Origin: Candidatus Methanoperedentaceae archaeon
GTDB taxonomy: Archaea; Halobacteriota; Methanosarcinia; Methanosarcinales; Methanoperedenaceae
Reading direction: 5' to 3'
Assembly: GCA_014859785.1 (NCBI GenBank)
Contig: JACUTP010000065.1
Coordinates: 1 to 8,907 of the forward strand
DNA: 8,907 bases
Shown here: piece by piece, positions 1 through 5,602 of the stretch
How positions within the stretch are numbered: the first letter of the stretch is position 1
Layout of the letters: every line of letters starts with the position of its first letter
The notes under the pieces: generated by a model
Databases searched by the model: none
Told to the model about the DNA's origin: nothing
The model's input: only the letters and a program-made list of their open reading frames with translations
Position numbers and translations under genes: made by a program

Positions 1-54
1 TAACAAATCATCCCCGCTTTGATTTTGTTCATTAATGTGTTTAAAATAATTCAT
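1..54 (-). CDS. Possible 5' end of a gene running off the left edge
   Basis: On the minus strand an ATG at 54 opens a frame without a stop to the window edge, giving 18 residues that begin MNYFKHINEQNQSGDD. An in-frame ATG also lies at 63, but a GGTGA Shine-Dalgarno-like site (65-69) is 10 nt from the ATG at 54 and only 1 nt from the other, so 54 is preferred. The product cannot be identified from this fragment. An open frame this short could occur by chance, so the call depends on the ribosome site and the orientation shared with the next gene. Confidence 0.3.
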   Translation of the reverse strand, partial: MNYFKHINEQNQSGDDLL

Positions 55-114
55 TGCTATCATGTCACCATGGAAACATCACATTCCAAAATAATAATGT
101 TTCACAACAGTATA

Positions 115-164
115 TTACCAGTTGCCACAAAAGTTAGTACACAATCTGGTAAAGTTGCTACAAA
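115..164. repeat. Short direct and inverted repeats in the 64-176 intergenic region
   Basis: AGTTGCCACAAA (120-131) recurs as AGTTGCTACAAA (153-164), 11 of 12 bases identical and 33 bp apart. A degenerate third copy, AGTTAGTACACAA, starts at 132. TTACCAG (115-121) and CTGGTAA (146-152) form an inverted repeat across the same stretch. It lies between the end of the 177-aa gene and the possible left-edge gene, so it could be an operator for the latter. No gene is seen in 64-176. Confidence 0.4.
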
Positions 165-176
165 TCAGGGAAAATG

Positions 177-710
177 TCACCCACAGTGATGAGAGGATAC
201 GATATTTTTAAAAAACTTGATAAAATACTTCCATCCTGTCTTGCACAGGTGCTTCCTGCCGTTTAAGTCTTCCCTAACCCAGTCCATAAGGTAAAAAAAC
301 TGCGCCCTGTACTCATCCACGGTTTCCTCCACAATCGCTGGCGGATTCGGAACACCAAGCCCGCGAAGGTATTCGTTGAACATCTGCTCGCCAACTTGCT
401 GCGCATCACCGTTAATCTTTGTAACCGTGACATCATACCCCTCACCTTCAAGCCACTGCGCTGAACAGTCATGGATACACCCGGGGCAAATCTCAATCTC
501 CTCGTCCTTTGAAACGTTTAATTTCATAACCCCTTCTTCCACAATATCCCTGGCACTTTCAAGATACGTCTTTTTCTTAAACGCTCCCAGGTAGAAATGA
601 TTTATTGGAACAATATCATAATGTACCTCATCGGTTTCTTTGCGAAGGATTATGATGCCAACGCCTCCCACAGGTGCGCCCCAGCCCTGGTCATCTATCT
701 GGATGGTCAT
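177..710 (-). CDS. Uncharacterised protein with RNase H-like fold pattern
   Basis: This is a 177-aa soluble protein with no signal peptide or membrane helix. The order of predicted elements is three N-terminal strands (about 2-10, 14-23 and 29-37), a helix (48-64), a strand (71-76), a helix (83-90), a strand (92-99) and a helix (102-118). That order matches the ribonuclease H-like fold. Asp6 and Asp7 on the first strand sit where that fold usually has its first catalytic acid, but I see no clear acidic residue on the fourth strand, which instead leads into Cys75, Cys78 and Cys82. Nuclease activity is therefore uncertain. The region after 125 is helical and basic near its end. The start at 710 has no Shine-Dalgarno site, but a TATA-like box lies about 26 bp upstream, which fits a leaderless mRNA. 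It is divergent from the lipoprotein gene. The fold is inferred from pattern only. Confidence 0.75.
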   Translation of the reverse strand: MTIQIDDQGWGAPVGGVGIIILRKETDEVHYDIVPINHFYLGAFKKKTYLESARDIVEEGVMKLNVSKDEEIEICPGCIHDCSAQWLEGEGYDVTVTKINGDAQQVGEQMFNEYLRGLGVPNPPAIVEETVDEYRAQFFYLMDWVREDLNGRKHLCKTGWKYFIKFFKNIVSSHHCG

Positions 711-729
711 TCTTTTATATGATGGAGCG

Positions 730-742
730 TTTATTATTTATT
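730..742 (-). promoter_or_regulatory. TATA-like box for the 177-aa gene
   Basis: The minus strand reads AATAAATAATAAA, centred about 26 bp before the ATG at 710. That is the archaeal spacing from TATA box to transcription start. With no ribosome site present, it suggests the mRNA begins at or near the start codon. Confidence 0.4.
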
Positions 743-788
743 GGTTTCTGCCAGGATTGTCCAGAATAATAACAGCTTTCCAGTAACA

Positions 789-798
789 ATATTTATAG
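789..798 (+). promoter_or_regulatory. TATA box for the lipoprotein gene
   Basis: ATATTTATAG is centred near 794, which places transcription start near 820. This is downstream of the ATG at 802 and just before the ATG at 826, so it supports 826 as the true start. The two divergent genes share the 711-825 spacer. Confidence 0.5.
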
Positions 799-825
799 TG
801 CATGCATTCATTGAATATATGGGTT

Positions 826-1341
826 ATGAGTATAATTAAATTATTATCTTTAATCATTGTATTATCAGTTGCTGTTCAGGGATGCATTGAGGAAACACCT
901 GAAGAGCCGCCCACCGCAATCCCTGATGCAACGGCAACTGTGGAACCAACAGAAACTGTAATGGTTACACCACCCATCACTCCTGAAGTCACACCAGATT
1001 ACGATAATGGAATACCTGTAACGTATATCCTGTGGATAGACAGCGTTCTGGGATTTAAGAGGATCAGGGCGTTTGAGGACAATAACTATATATCCCTGCC
1101 ACCGGATTTTGACACATTGAATTTCTCGATTAAAAAGGGTGATAGCGTAAGGTGGGTGCATGACGACAGTTATAACTTCCCGATGACACTTGTCAGCAAC
1201 GAAGAGCTGTGGGCAGACCGCACCGCATACCTTCGGTGGCAGGATAGCAGGTTTGAATACTCATTTAATGAAAGCGGAACGTATTCATTTTCAATAAAAG
1301 AGTATCCACGCATCAGGAACCAGACAATAACGGTAATATAA
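826..1341 (+). CDS. Lipoprotein with degenerate cupredoxin-like domain
   Basis: This 171-aa envelope protein starts at 826. The earlier in-frame ATG at 802 would lie upstream of the expected transcript start. A hydrophobic signal segment (3-17) ends in a lipobox VQGC, with Cys20 as the predicted lipid-anchored residue. A Thr/Pro/Glu-rich linker follows (about 22-58), then a beta-rich core (60-171). The core has the signature of small blue copper proteins: a GDSVRW strand, a loop, and a GTYSFSI strand near the end. The usual His, Cys, His and Met copper ligands are not at the expected places; the first His position reads Met120 in NFPMTLVS, and no Cys follows the GTY strand. It is probably not a type 1 copper site and may have a structural or binding role outside the cell. 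It ends 57 bp before aroE. Confidence 0.8.
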   Translation: MSIIKLLSLIIVLSVAVQGCIEETPEEPPTAIPDATATVEPTETVMVTPPITPEVTPDYDNGIPVTYILWIDSVLGFKRIRAFEDNNYISLPPDFDTLNFSIKKGDSVRWVHDDSYNFPMTLVSNEELWADRTAYLRWQDSRFEYSFNESGTYSFSIKEYPRIRNQTITVI

Positions 1342-1352
1342 TCCTGATTGTC

Positions 1353-1377
1353 GTATTTATCAAAATACTTTTTAACT
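1353..1377 (+). promoter_or_regulatory. Candidate promoter for aroE-tyrA
   Basis: Two AT-rich TATA-like stretches lie in the gap before aroE: GTATTTAT around 1354-1360 and TACTTTTTAA around 1366-1375. The second is centred about 26 bp before the aroE ATG at 1399 and would give a leaderless transcript. No Shine-Dalgarno site precedes that ATG, which agrees with this. Confidence 0.35.
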
Positions 1378-1398
1378 ACCATCAATAATTATGATAAC

Positions 1399-2214
1399 AT
1401 GAAACTATTCGGTGTCCTCGGTGACCCAATCTCCCACAGCCTGTCACCTGTTATGCACAATGCCGCCTTTTGCGCCCTCGATATGGACTGTTCATACCAT
1501 GCATTCAGGGTAAAGCCTGATAACCTTGAATACGCGATAAAAGGCGCCGGAGCACTTGGCTTTGGCGGGCTTAACCTGACAATCCCGCTTAAGGAAAAAG
1601 CGCTTGGTATTGTTGAGCCAACTGAAATGGCAAAGAGCATCGGCGCCGTGAATACCGTGGATTTTAAAAACGGGATTTCGGGGCATAATACGGACGGAAT
1701 CGGGGCACGGATGGCGCTTACAGACCGCGGCATCGGTATTGGAGGTAAAAACGTACTGGTACTTGGCGCAGGAGGCGCTGCCCGTGCCATTGCATTCCAG
1801 CTTGCAAAGGACGGCGCACGCGTGACTATCGCCAACAGGACAGTGGAACGGGCGCAGGCACTTGCACGTGATGTCGCTGCGGTCGGTGAGGTTACAGCAT
1901 CGGGTTTTGGTGCCCTGGATAAACTCATCCGGCAAACTGACATTCTTATAAACTCAACGTCTGTCGGCATGTCCCCGGACATATCAGGAACCCTTGTTAC
2001 ATCTGATATGATGCACCCTGACCTTGTTGTTTTTGATATTGTCTACAATCCCCTGAAAACATGTTTGCTTATGGAAGCTGAAATTGCAGGCGCGACAACA
2101 ATTGACGGTGTTATGATGCTTGTTTACCAGGGGGCAGAAGCCTTCAAAATCTGGACAGGGGTTTCACCGCCTGTTGATGTCATGGAAAAAGCTGTAAGGG
2201 ATGCGCTGTCATGA
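1399..2214 (+). CDS. aroE: Shikimate dehydrogenase (NADP+)
   Basis: This enzyme reduces 3-dehydroshikimate to shikimate with NADPH, the fourth step of the shikimate pathway. The start at 1399 gives 271 aa beginning MKLFGVLGDP, typical of the family; an upstream in-frame ATG at 1348 would add 17 unrelated residues. Substrate-binding serines lie in ISHSLSP (Ser14, Ser16). The catalytic pair is Lys65 (in NLTIPLK) and Asp99 (in HNTDG), with Asn85 in AVNT. The nucleotide domain has GAGGAA (123-128) and an NRT motif (146-148) of the kind that binds the NADP 2'-phosphate. NSTSVGM (185-191) and Gln244 in LVYQGAEAF complete the active-site set. Length and motifs are normal, so it should be active. The stop overlaps the tyrA start as ATGA, so the two genes are probably translationally coupled. 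Confidence 0.96.
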   Translation: MKLFGVLGDPISHSLSPVMHNAAFCALDMDCSYHAFRVKPDNLEYAIKGAGALGFGGLNLTIPLKEKALGIVEPTEMAKSIGAVNTVDFKNGISGHNTDGIGARMALTDRGIGIGGKNVLVLGAGGAARAIAFQLAKDGARVTIANRTVERAQALARDVAAVGEVTASGFGALDKLIRQTDILINSTSVGMSPDISGTLVTSDMMHPDLVVFDIVYNPLKTCLLMEAEIAGATTIDGVMMLVYQGAEAFKIWTGVSPPVDVMEKAVRDALS

Positions 2215-3512
2215 AAATACTTATCATAGGTGGAACAGGCGATACAGGGCGCTGGTTTGCCACGTTTTACAGGAAACACGGGTTTGACGTAGTTGTGTGG
2301 GGTGTTAATAAAAGACACGACATCGCAGGGGAACTCGGTGTTAAGTTTGCCGATGACCTCGATAGCGAAATAAGCTCAAGCGATATTGTCATGATATCAG
2401 TGCCCATAAACATCACTGAGAAAATCATCGGGGATATTGCCCCGAAAATGCCGCAAGGAAGTCTTCTCATGGACATCACGTCTGTTAAAACAGGGCCGCT
2501 TGCCGCTATGGAAAAACATGCCCCCGCAGGTGTTGAAATACTGGGAACGCATCCCATGTTCGGACCGTCAATACCAGATATAAGGGGGCAGATTGTTATC
2601 CTGGCGCCTGTTGAGGGAAAGTGTTCAAAATGGCTTCCTGTTATCAGGAACCTTTACGAGGAAAACGGTGCGCAGATTGAGGTGATGGCGGCAAAAGACC
2701 ATGACAGGATGATGGCTGTCGTCCAGGGTCTCACGCATTTTGCTTACATATCAACCGGCTCGGTGTTCCGGGAGCTTGAGTTTGACGTGGCAGAATCAAG
2801 GCGGTTCATGAGCCCGGTGTATGACATAATGCTTGACCTTGTGGGACGGATACTGGCGCAGAACCCGTACCTGTATGCCATGATACAGATGAACCCTGAA
2901 GTCGAGAAAGTCCATAAGGCATATATCAAGCAGTGTAACCTGCTTGCTGAAACCGTGAAGAGCCGGGATATTGAAAGTTTCGTTGGCGTCATGAAACAAG
3001 CAGCAGCGCATTTTGGCGATACGGAATCAGCCCTGAGGCGTTCTGAAAAACTTATCGGGACAAAAATCGCTGAACATGAGGAACTTGTGCGCTCAATCGG
3101 CAGGGAGCGCGCCCTTAAGCACATCTATTCGGGAGTGGTCCACTACGGGATTGTCAGGAAATTAACATCAAGAACAGTAACCATTGAGCGCGGCGTCAAG
3201 ACCACAGAGCTTTTGATAGAAAATGTCAGGCTGTTAAACGAAAAAGAATTATTCGACTGGAAAGCGGAAAATCTCAGGAATGTGAGCCGGGACATATCTG
3301 TTTTCATACCCTACGGTTCAAATCCTTATATTATAAAAGACGTGATTTCAGGCTCGGACAGTGTTATTTCGGCTGGTATAATTGATGTATATAAAAGGCA
3401 GGAAAGAACAAGTGTAACGTACAGGCTCAAGATTCTTGGTGATAATGATACTGCACTTGTGCAGGAAAACGTTGAAAAACTCCTCAAGGGGATTGGCTGC
3501 ACGGTAAGATAG
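2211..3512 (+). CDS. tyrA: Prephenate dehydrogenase with C-terminal FDX-ACB-like domain
   Basis: This enzyme oxidises and decarboxylates prephenate to 4-hydroxyphenylpyruvate, the committed step to tyrosine. The 433 residues begin with a Rossmann domain (MKILIIGGTGDTG, glycines at 7-13). Ser91 lies in DITSVKTG, and GTHPMFGP carries the expected catalytic His114. A helical domain follows (about 160-300), including VQGLTH with His176. Residues 305-345 look like a small beta barrel. Residues 358-433 read like the ferredoxin-fold anticodon-binding (FDX-ACB) domain of phenylalanyl-tRNA synthetase beta: RDISVFIP, then IIDVYK, then a SVTYRLKI strand, then a final helix and strand ending CTVR. No chorismate mutase domain is fused. 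The extra length is, as I recall, usual for methanogen TyrA (about 440 aa). The tail may sense aromatic amino acids, which is an inference. The gene overlaps aroE by 4 bp. Confidence 0.93.
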   Translation: MKILIIGGTGDTGRWFATFYRKHGFDVVVWGVNKRHDIAGELGVKFADDLDSEISSSDIVMISVPINITEKIIGDIAPKMPQGSLLMDITSVKTGPLAAMEKHAPAGVEILGTHPMFGPSIPDIRGQIVILAPVEGKCSKWLPVIRNLYEENGAQIEVMAAKDHDRMMAVVQGLTHFAYISTGSVFRELEFDVAESRRFMSPVYDIMLDLVGRILAQNPYLYAMIQMNPEVEKVHKAYIKQCNLLAETVKSRDIESFVGVMKQAAAHFGDTESALRRSEKLIGTKIAEHEELVRSIGRERALKHIYSGVVHYGIVRKLTSRTVTIERGVKTTELLIENVRLLNEKELFDWKAENLRNVSRDISVFIPYGSNPYIIKDVISGSDSVISAGIIDVYKRQERTSVTYRLKILGDNDTALVQENVEKLLKGIGCTVR

Positions 3513-3530
3513 ATATGGGTGCAATAGTTA

Positions 3531-4085
3531 TTACTTCTGGAGAGCGTCTGACAGCTTCACCATCTTGCTCATCCCGTTTTCATATCTGATTATTACACCC
3601 CTTTTTTCTAAGTCTGCTAATATCCTTGAAAGAGTGGATTTGGGAATGTCTGCCTTTGATGCAAGCTCAGCTTGATTAAGTTCACCAAATTCTAAAAGTG
3701 CCTTTGCTACTTCGCATTCATTGCCTTTCAGGATTTTCAATAGAGCTTGTTCTCCTGTGTCATTTTGGTTTGGGAGCTTGGCTAATAACTCATTATCCAA
3801 AGAAATTCCAGCCATAGCTTTGTGATTTTGAGCGACTAACTCATATCCGGTTGCCAATCTGGACTCAAAAAATAGCAAATAACTGGCACTTATACCAAGG
3901 ATACCAGAAAATATGGCAACTACAATAATATCAAATAGAGTATAAATATTCGGTACTTGTTTAAGGGTTGTTATTTCTCCTTGCATAAAAATTTGTATTG
4001 TGGTGGGTGCAAGAACTTTGATGGATAAAACGAAAGCTGATACTGTTAGCATCACCATGCAAAATGCTCTGCCTTCCACTCTCAT
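3531..4085 (-). CDS. Membrane-anchored winged helix-turn-helix regulator
   Basis: This 184-aa protein has two transmembrane helices (about 8-26 and 50-73) joined by a short loop of about 23 residues. A cytoplasmic region follows, ending in a winged helix-turn-helix (about 110-180). The motif reads LNQAELASKADIPKSTLSRI, followed by LADLEKRGVI and a wing ending near MVKLS. This resembles the MarR/IclR-like domains common in archaeal regulators. It is likely a DNA-binding protein held at the membrane. The start at 4085 is preceded by GGTG (4093-4096), 7 nt away. The gene begins 16 bp after the PepSY-like gene, so the two are probably cotranscribed. Candidate targets are the palindrome at 4702-4717 and the repeats upstream of the secreted-protein gene. 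It converges with tyrA, only 18 bp apart, with no obvious terminator between. Confidence 0.8.
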   Translation of the reverse strand: MRVEGRAFCMVMLTVSAFVLSIKVLAPTTIQIFMQGEITTLKQVPNIYTLFDIIVVAIFSGILGISASYLLFFESRLATGYELVAQNHKAMAGISLDNELLAKLPNQNDTGEQALLKILKGNECEVAKALLEFGELNQAELASKADIPKSTLSRILADLEKRGVIIRYENGMSKMVKLSDALQK

Positions 4086-4101
4086 TTATGAACACCACTG
4101 T

Positions 4102-4686
4102 TTATTGAGTTTTAGAGCCATCTTTTGTTATCTCTATTTTCGGGACAGGAACGACATCACCCATTACTGCTTTTTGTATTATTTCCACGTTAACGAAATA
4201 TGTAAGAGTACCTATTTCTATCTCAATCATGACATTATTTTCAGAGAGATAAGTCTGATTCATAGTAGTTATAGCAACTTTTTGCACCTTTGTTATATTA
4301 TATTCCTTATCAGCTAAAACTTCTTTCACTCTGGAATCATTAAGAGCAATATTTATTGCCTGCTTTTCTTTATCATCGGGCAACTTTAAATCTTCTGGTG
4401 AAAATACTCTACCGAAAGTAATTAGCCCGAAAGATTCATTCTCGAAAATTAACTCGCCCGTAGTCTCATTTATGTATTTAATCGTTCCAGTTTTAGCAGT
4501 AATAAGTGGTTTTGTTTGGTTTACCTCAAAAGATATTGTTTCTTTAATCATTTGATTGTTTGCCACGATATTTTTTATCTGGTCATCTGCATTTATAATT
4601 CCTAATTTTATTATCATAACTGCTGACCCTGCTCCGATCACAATAAGTAATAGAAGAATAAGAAATTGTTTCGATAGCCTCTCCAT
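4102..4686 (-). CDS. Membrane-anchored extracellular protein, PepSY-like
   Basis: This 194-aa protein has one N-terminal transmembrane helix (about 8-29) and no obvious signal-peptidase site, so it is probably anchored with its body outside. Six N-glycosylation sequons (Asn56, 73, 83, 116, 130 and 143) support an extracellular position. Residues about 103-188 have a helix followed by beta hairpins (KEKQAINIALND, then YNITKVQKVAITT, then a MIEIEIGTLTYFVNVEI strand pair). This looks like a PepSY-type domain, known from secreted protease inhibitors and sensor proteins; the match is weak. The start at 4686 has a GAAGGA ribosome site (4693-4698), about 6 nt away. It is first in a two-gene operon with the membrane-bound regulator, so it could be the outer sensing or modulating partner. 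Its 5' half is strikingly AT-rich compared with aroE-tyrA. Confidence 0.75.
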   Translation of the reverse strand: MERLSKQFLILLLLIVIGAGSAVMIIKLGIINADDQIKNIVANNQMIKETISFEVNQTKPLITAKTGTIKYINETTGELIFENESFGLITFGRVFSPEDLKLPDDKEKQAINIALNDSRVKEVLADKEYNITKVQKVAITTMNQTYLSENNVMIEIEIGTLTYFVNVEIIQKAVMGDVVPVPKIEITKDGSKTQ

Positions 4687-4701
4687 AAATTTTCCTTCTT
4701 T

Positions 4702-4717
4702 AATTTTAATTAAAATT
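4702..4717. repeat. Perfect 16-bp palindrome, candidate operator
   Basis: AATTTTAATTAAAATT is a perfect palindrome just upstream of the ribosome site of the PepSY-like/regulator operon. A TATA-like TTAAATA box (minus strand, 4724-4730) would place transcription start at about 4703, inside the palindrome. This is a plausible site for autoregulation by the winged helix protein. In DNA this AT-rich, chance palindromes are not rare. Confidence 0.4.
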
Positions 4718-4779
4718 CAAAACTATTTAATTCATGCCCTCTTTTTGTACTTATTATGTGCTAATCCTGAATATAGATA

Positions 4780-4788
4780 TTATTTATA
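4780..4788 (-). promoter_or_regulatory. TATA box upstream of the PepSY-like/regulator operon
   Basis: The minus strand carries CTATAAATA, the best TATA-like match in the 4687-4823 spacer. Transcription would start near 4756, leaving a leader of about 70 nt that contains the 4702-4717 palindrome. The weaker box at 4724-4730 is an alternative. Confidence 0.4.
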
Positions 4789-4791
4789 GCC

Positions 4792-4825
4792 AAAAAATTA
4801 AAAAGAGAGAGCTTACTCTCTCTTT
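4792..4825 (-). terminator. Hairpin terminator after the secreted-protein gene
   Basis: AAAGAGAGAG (4802-4811) pairs perfectly with CTCTCTCTTT (4816-4825) around a 4-nt loop. On the minus strand the stem is followed by TTAATTTTTT, a run of Ts. The stem includes part of the stop codon of the secreted-protein gene. This has the form of an intrinsic terminator and would separate that gene from the operon downstream of it. Confidence 0.65.
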
Positions 4826-5411
4826 ACCACGAGATATATCCATTGTACGTAACTGTTTGACCGCTATGGTTCAGGATGATTACATTATAATTTCCTGTCT
4901 GCCATACTGAAATACGCCAGGTTCCTGATCCGCCAGTCATTCCAGGTCCCCAGGAGATTACACCAGTGTCCCTATTCTCAAGACCGATAATTATCTCCGA
5001 ACCGACTGGATACCAGCTGAGCGATACTGTCACCACTTCGCCATACAACAGGTAAATTGGACCCCATCGATGTGCAGCATAGGGAGCAATAGTACCACTT
5101 ATAGGGAGTGCTCCAAGAGTACCTGCTTCAGGTAATTGTTTTGTAGCCGTATCTTTTATCTCCTGTTGCAGTTTCACAGGGTCAGGAAGTTCTCCAATGT
5201 TCCCGCCGTTATTGAGAGCTGTAATAGTACCTAACCGGGTATCGAAGGTTTTTGTAACTGGCTGCTGGTGTTCAATATCAGCATCTTTGATAACAATCTC
5301 CACACCAGTTATTGTCTCTTTTTTGAAAGTGTCGGCAGATGCTACAGATGCTATGGCAGATATCAATACCAGAACTGCTAACACTATTCCTGTAGATATC
5401 ACTTTTCTCAT
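4824..5411 (-). CDS. Secreted protein with beta-rich C-terminal domain
   Basis: This 195-aa exported protein has a clear Sec signal peptide: basic MRK, a hydrophobic core to about residue 20, and a cleavage site after Ala26 in ASVASA. There is no lipobox and no second membrane segment, so it is released or held by the surface layer. Residues 27-110 are polar. Residues about 115-195 form repeated aromatic beta strands (YLLYGEVVTVSLSWYP, SEIIIGLEN, GTWRISVW, NYNVIILN, VTYNGYISW), like small jelly-roll or PPC-type domains found at the ends of secreted proteins. Function is unknown; binding or surface attachment is a guess. A strong ribosome site, AAGGAGAGG (5418-5426), lies 6 nt before the start, suggesting high translation. 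The promoter region holds an inverted repeat and a cluster of TGGAA sites, and a hairpin ends the gene. Confidence 0.85.
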   Translation of the reverse strand: MRKVISTGIVLAVLVLISAIASVASADTFKKETITGVEIVIKDADIEHQQPVTKTFDTRLGTITALNNGGNIGELPDPVKLQQEIKDTATKQLPEAGTLGALPISGTIAPYAAHRWGPIYLLYGEVVTVSLSWYPVGSEIIIGLENRDTGVISWGPGMTGGSGTWRISVWQTGNYNVIILNHSGQTVTYNGYISW

Positions 5412-5417
5412 ATTTTT

Positions 5418-5426
5418 CCTCTCCTT
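5418..5426 (-). promoter_or_regulatory. Strong Shine-Dalgarno site of the secreted-protein gene
   Basis: AAGGAGAGG on the minus strand lies 6 nt before the ATG at 5411. It is the longest Shine-Dalgarno-like match in the window and fixes this start. Confidence 0.7.
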
Positions 5427-5436
5427 TTATCTTAGT

Positions 5437-5454
5437 CACGTTTTAAACAACGTG
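5437..5454. promoter_or_regulatory. CACGTT/AACGTG inverted repeat, candidate operator
   Basis: CACGTT (5437-5442) and AACGTG (5449-5454) are perfect inverted half-sites separated by 6 bp (TTAAAC). The 18-bp element lies 26 bp upstream of the secreted-protein start codon. Its core also contains TTTAAA, which might double as a weak TATA element. Confidence 0.45.
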
Positions 5455-5470
5455 CCACTCCAGTATGCGA

Positions 5471-5520
5471 TGGAACAGCCAAAATATGTGATGTGGAACA
5501 ATCATTCCATTTTTTGGAAC
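5471..5520. repeat. Cluster of four TGGAA half-sites
   Basis: TGGAAC occurs at 5471-5476, 5494-5499 and 5515-5520, and its complement TTCCA at 5505-5509. The last three make two nested inverted repeats (5494-5509 and 5505-5519). The same-strand copies are 23 and 21 bp apart, close to two helical turns. The cluster sits between the divergent secreted-protein gene (start 5411) and small gene (start 5603), so it could regulate either or both. The 5412-5602 spacer holds no gene. Confidence 0.5.
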
Positions 5521-5569
5521 TATCATGAAAATGTTATCTCTTTCAAGCCTTATGCCAGAAATCGCTGAC

Positions 5570-5578
5570 TATTTATAG
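5570..5578 (+). promoter_or_regulatory. TATA box for the 80-aa gene
   Basis: TATTTATAG is centred near 5574, so transcription would start near 5600. This falls after the ATG at 5594 and just before the ATG at 5603, favouring the second as a leaderless start. Confidence 0.45.
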
Positions 5579-5602
5579 ATACTCGTAGAACAGATGGTTA
5601 TT

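Noticed and set aside
799..806. TGCATGCA palindrome near the lipoprotein promoter
   Set aside because: Only 8 bp with no extension and common by chance.
1389..1982. A long open frame on the minus strand opposite aroE (and another at 1492-1935)
   Set aside because: It lies wholly opposite a gene with every catalytic motif of shikimate dehydrogenase, and its protein is low-complexity Ala/Ser/Pro typical of an antisense frame.
2744..3124. Open frame opposite tyrA
   Set aside because: Antisense to a clearly conserved enzyme; no promoter, ribosome site or recognisable domain.
4000..4317. Plus-strand open frame opposite the join of the two membrane-protein genes
   Set aside because: It spans two convincing minus-strand genes and looks like an AT-rich antisense frame.
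5197..5568. Plus-strand open frame across the start of the secreted-protein gene and its promoter
   Set aside because: The opposite strand has a signal peptide and strong ribosome site, while this frame runs through the repeat array and has no family features.
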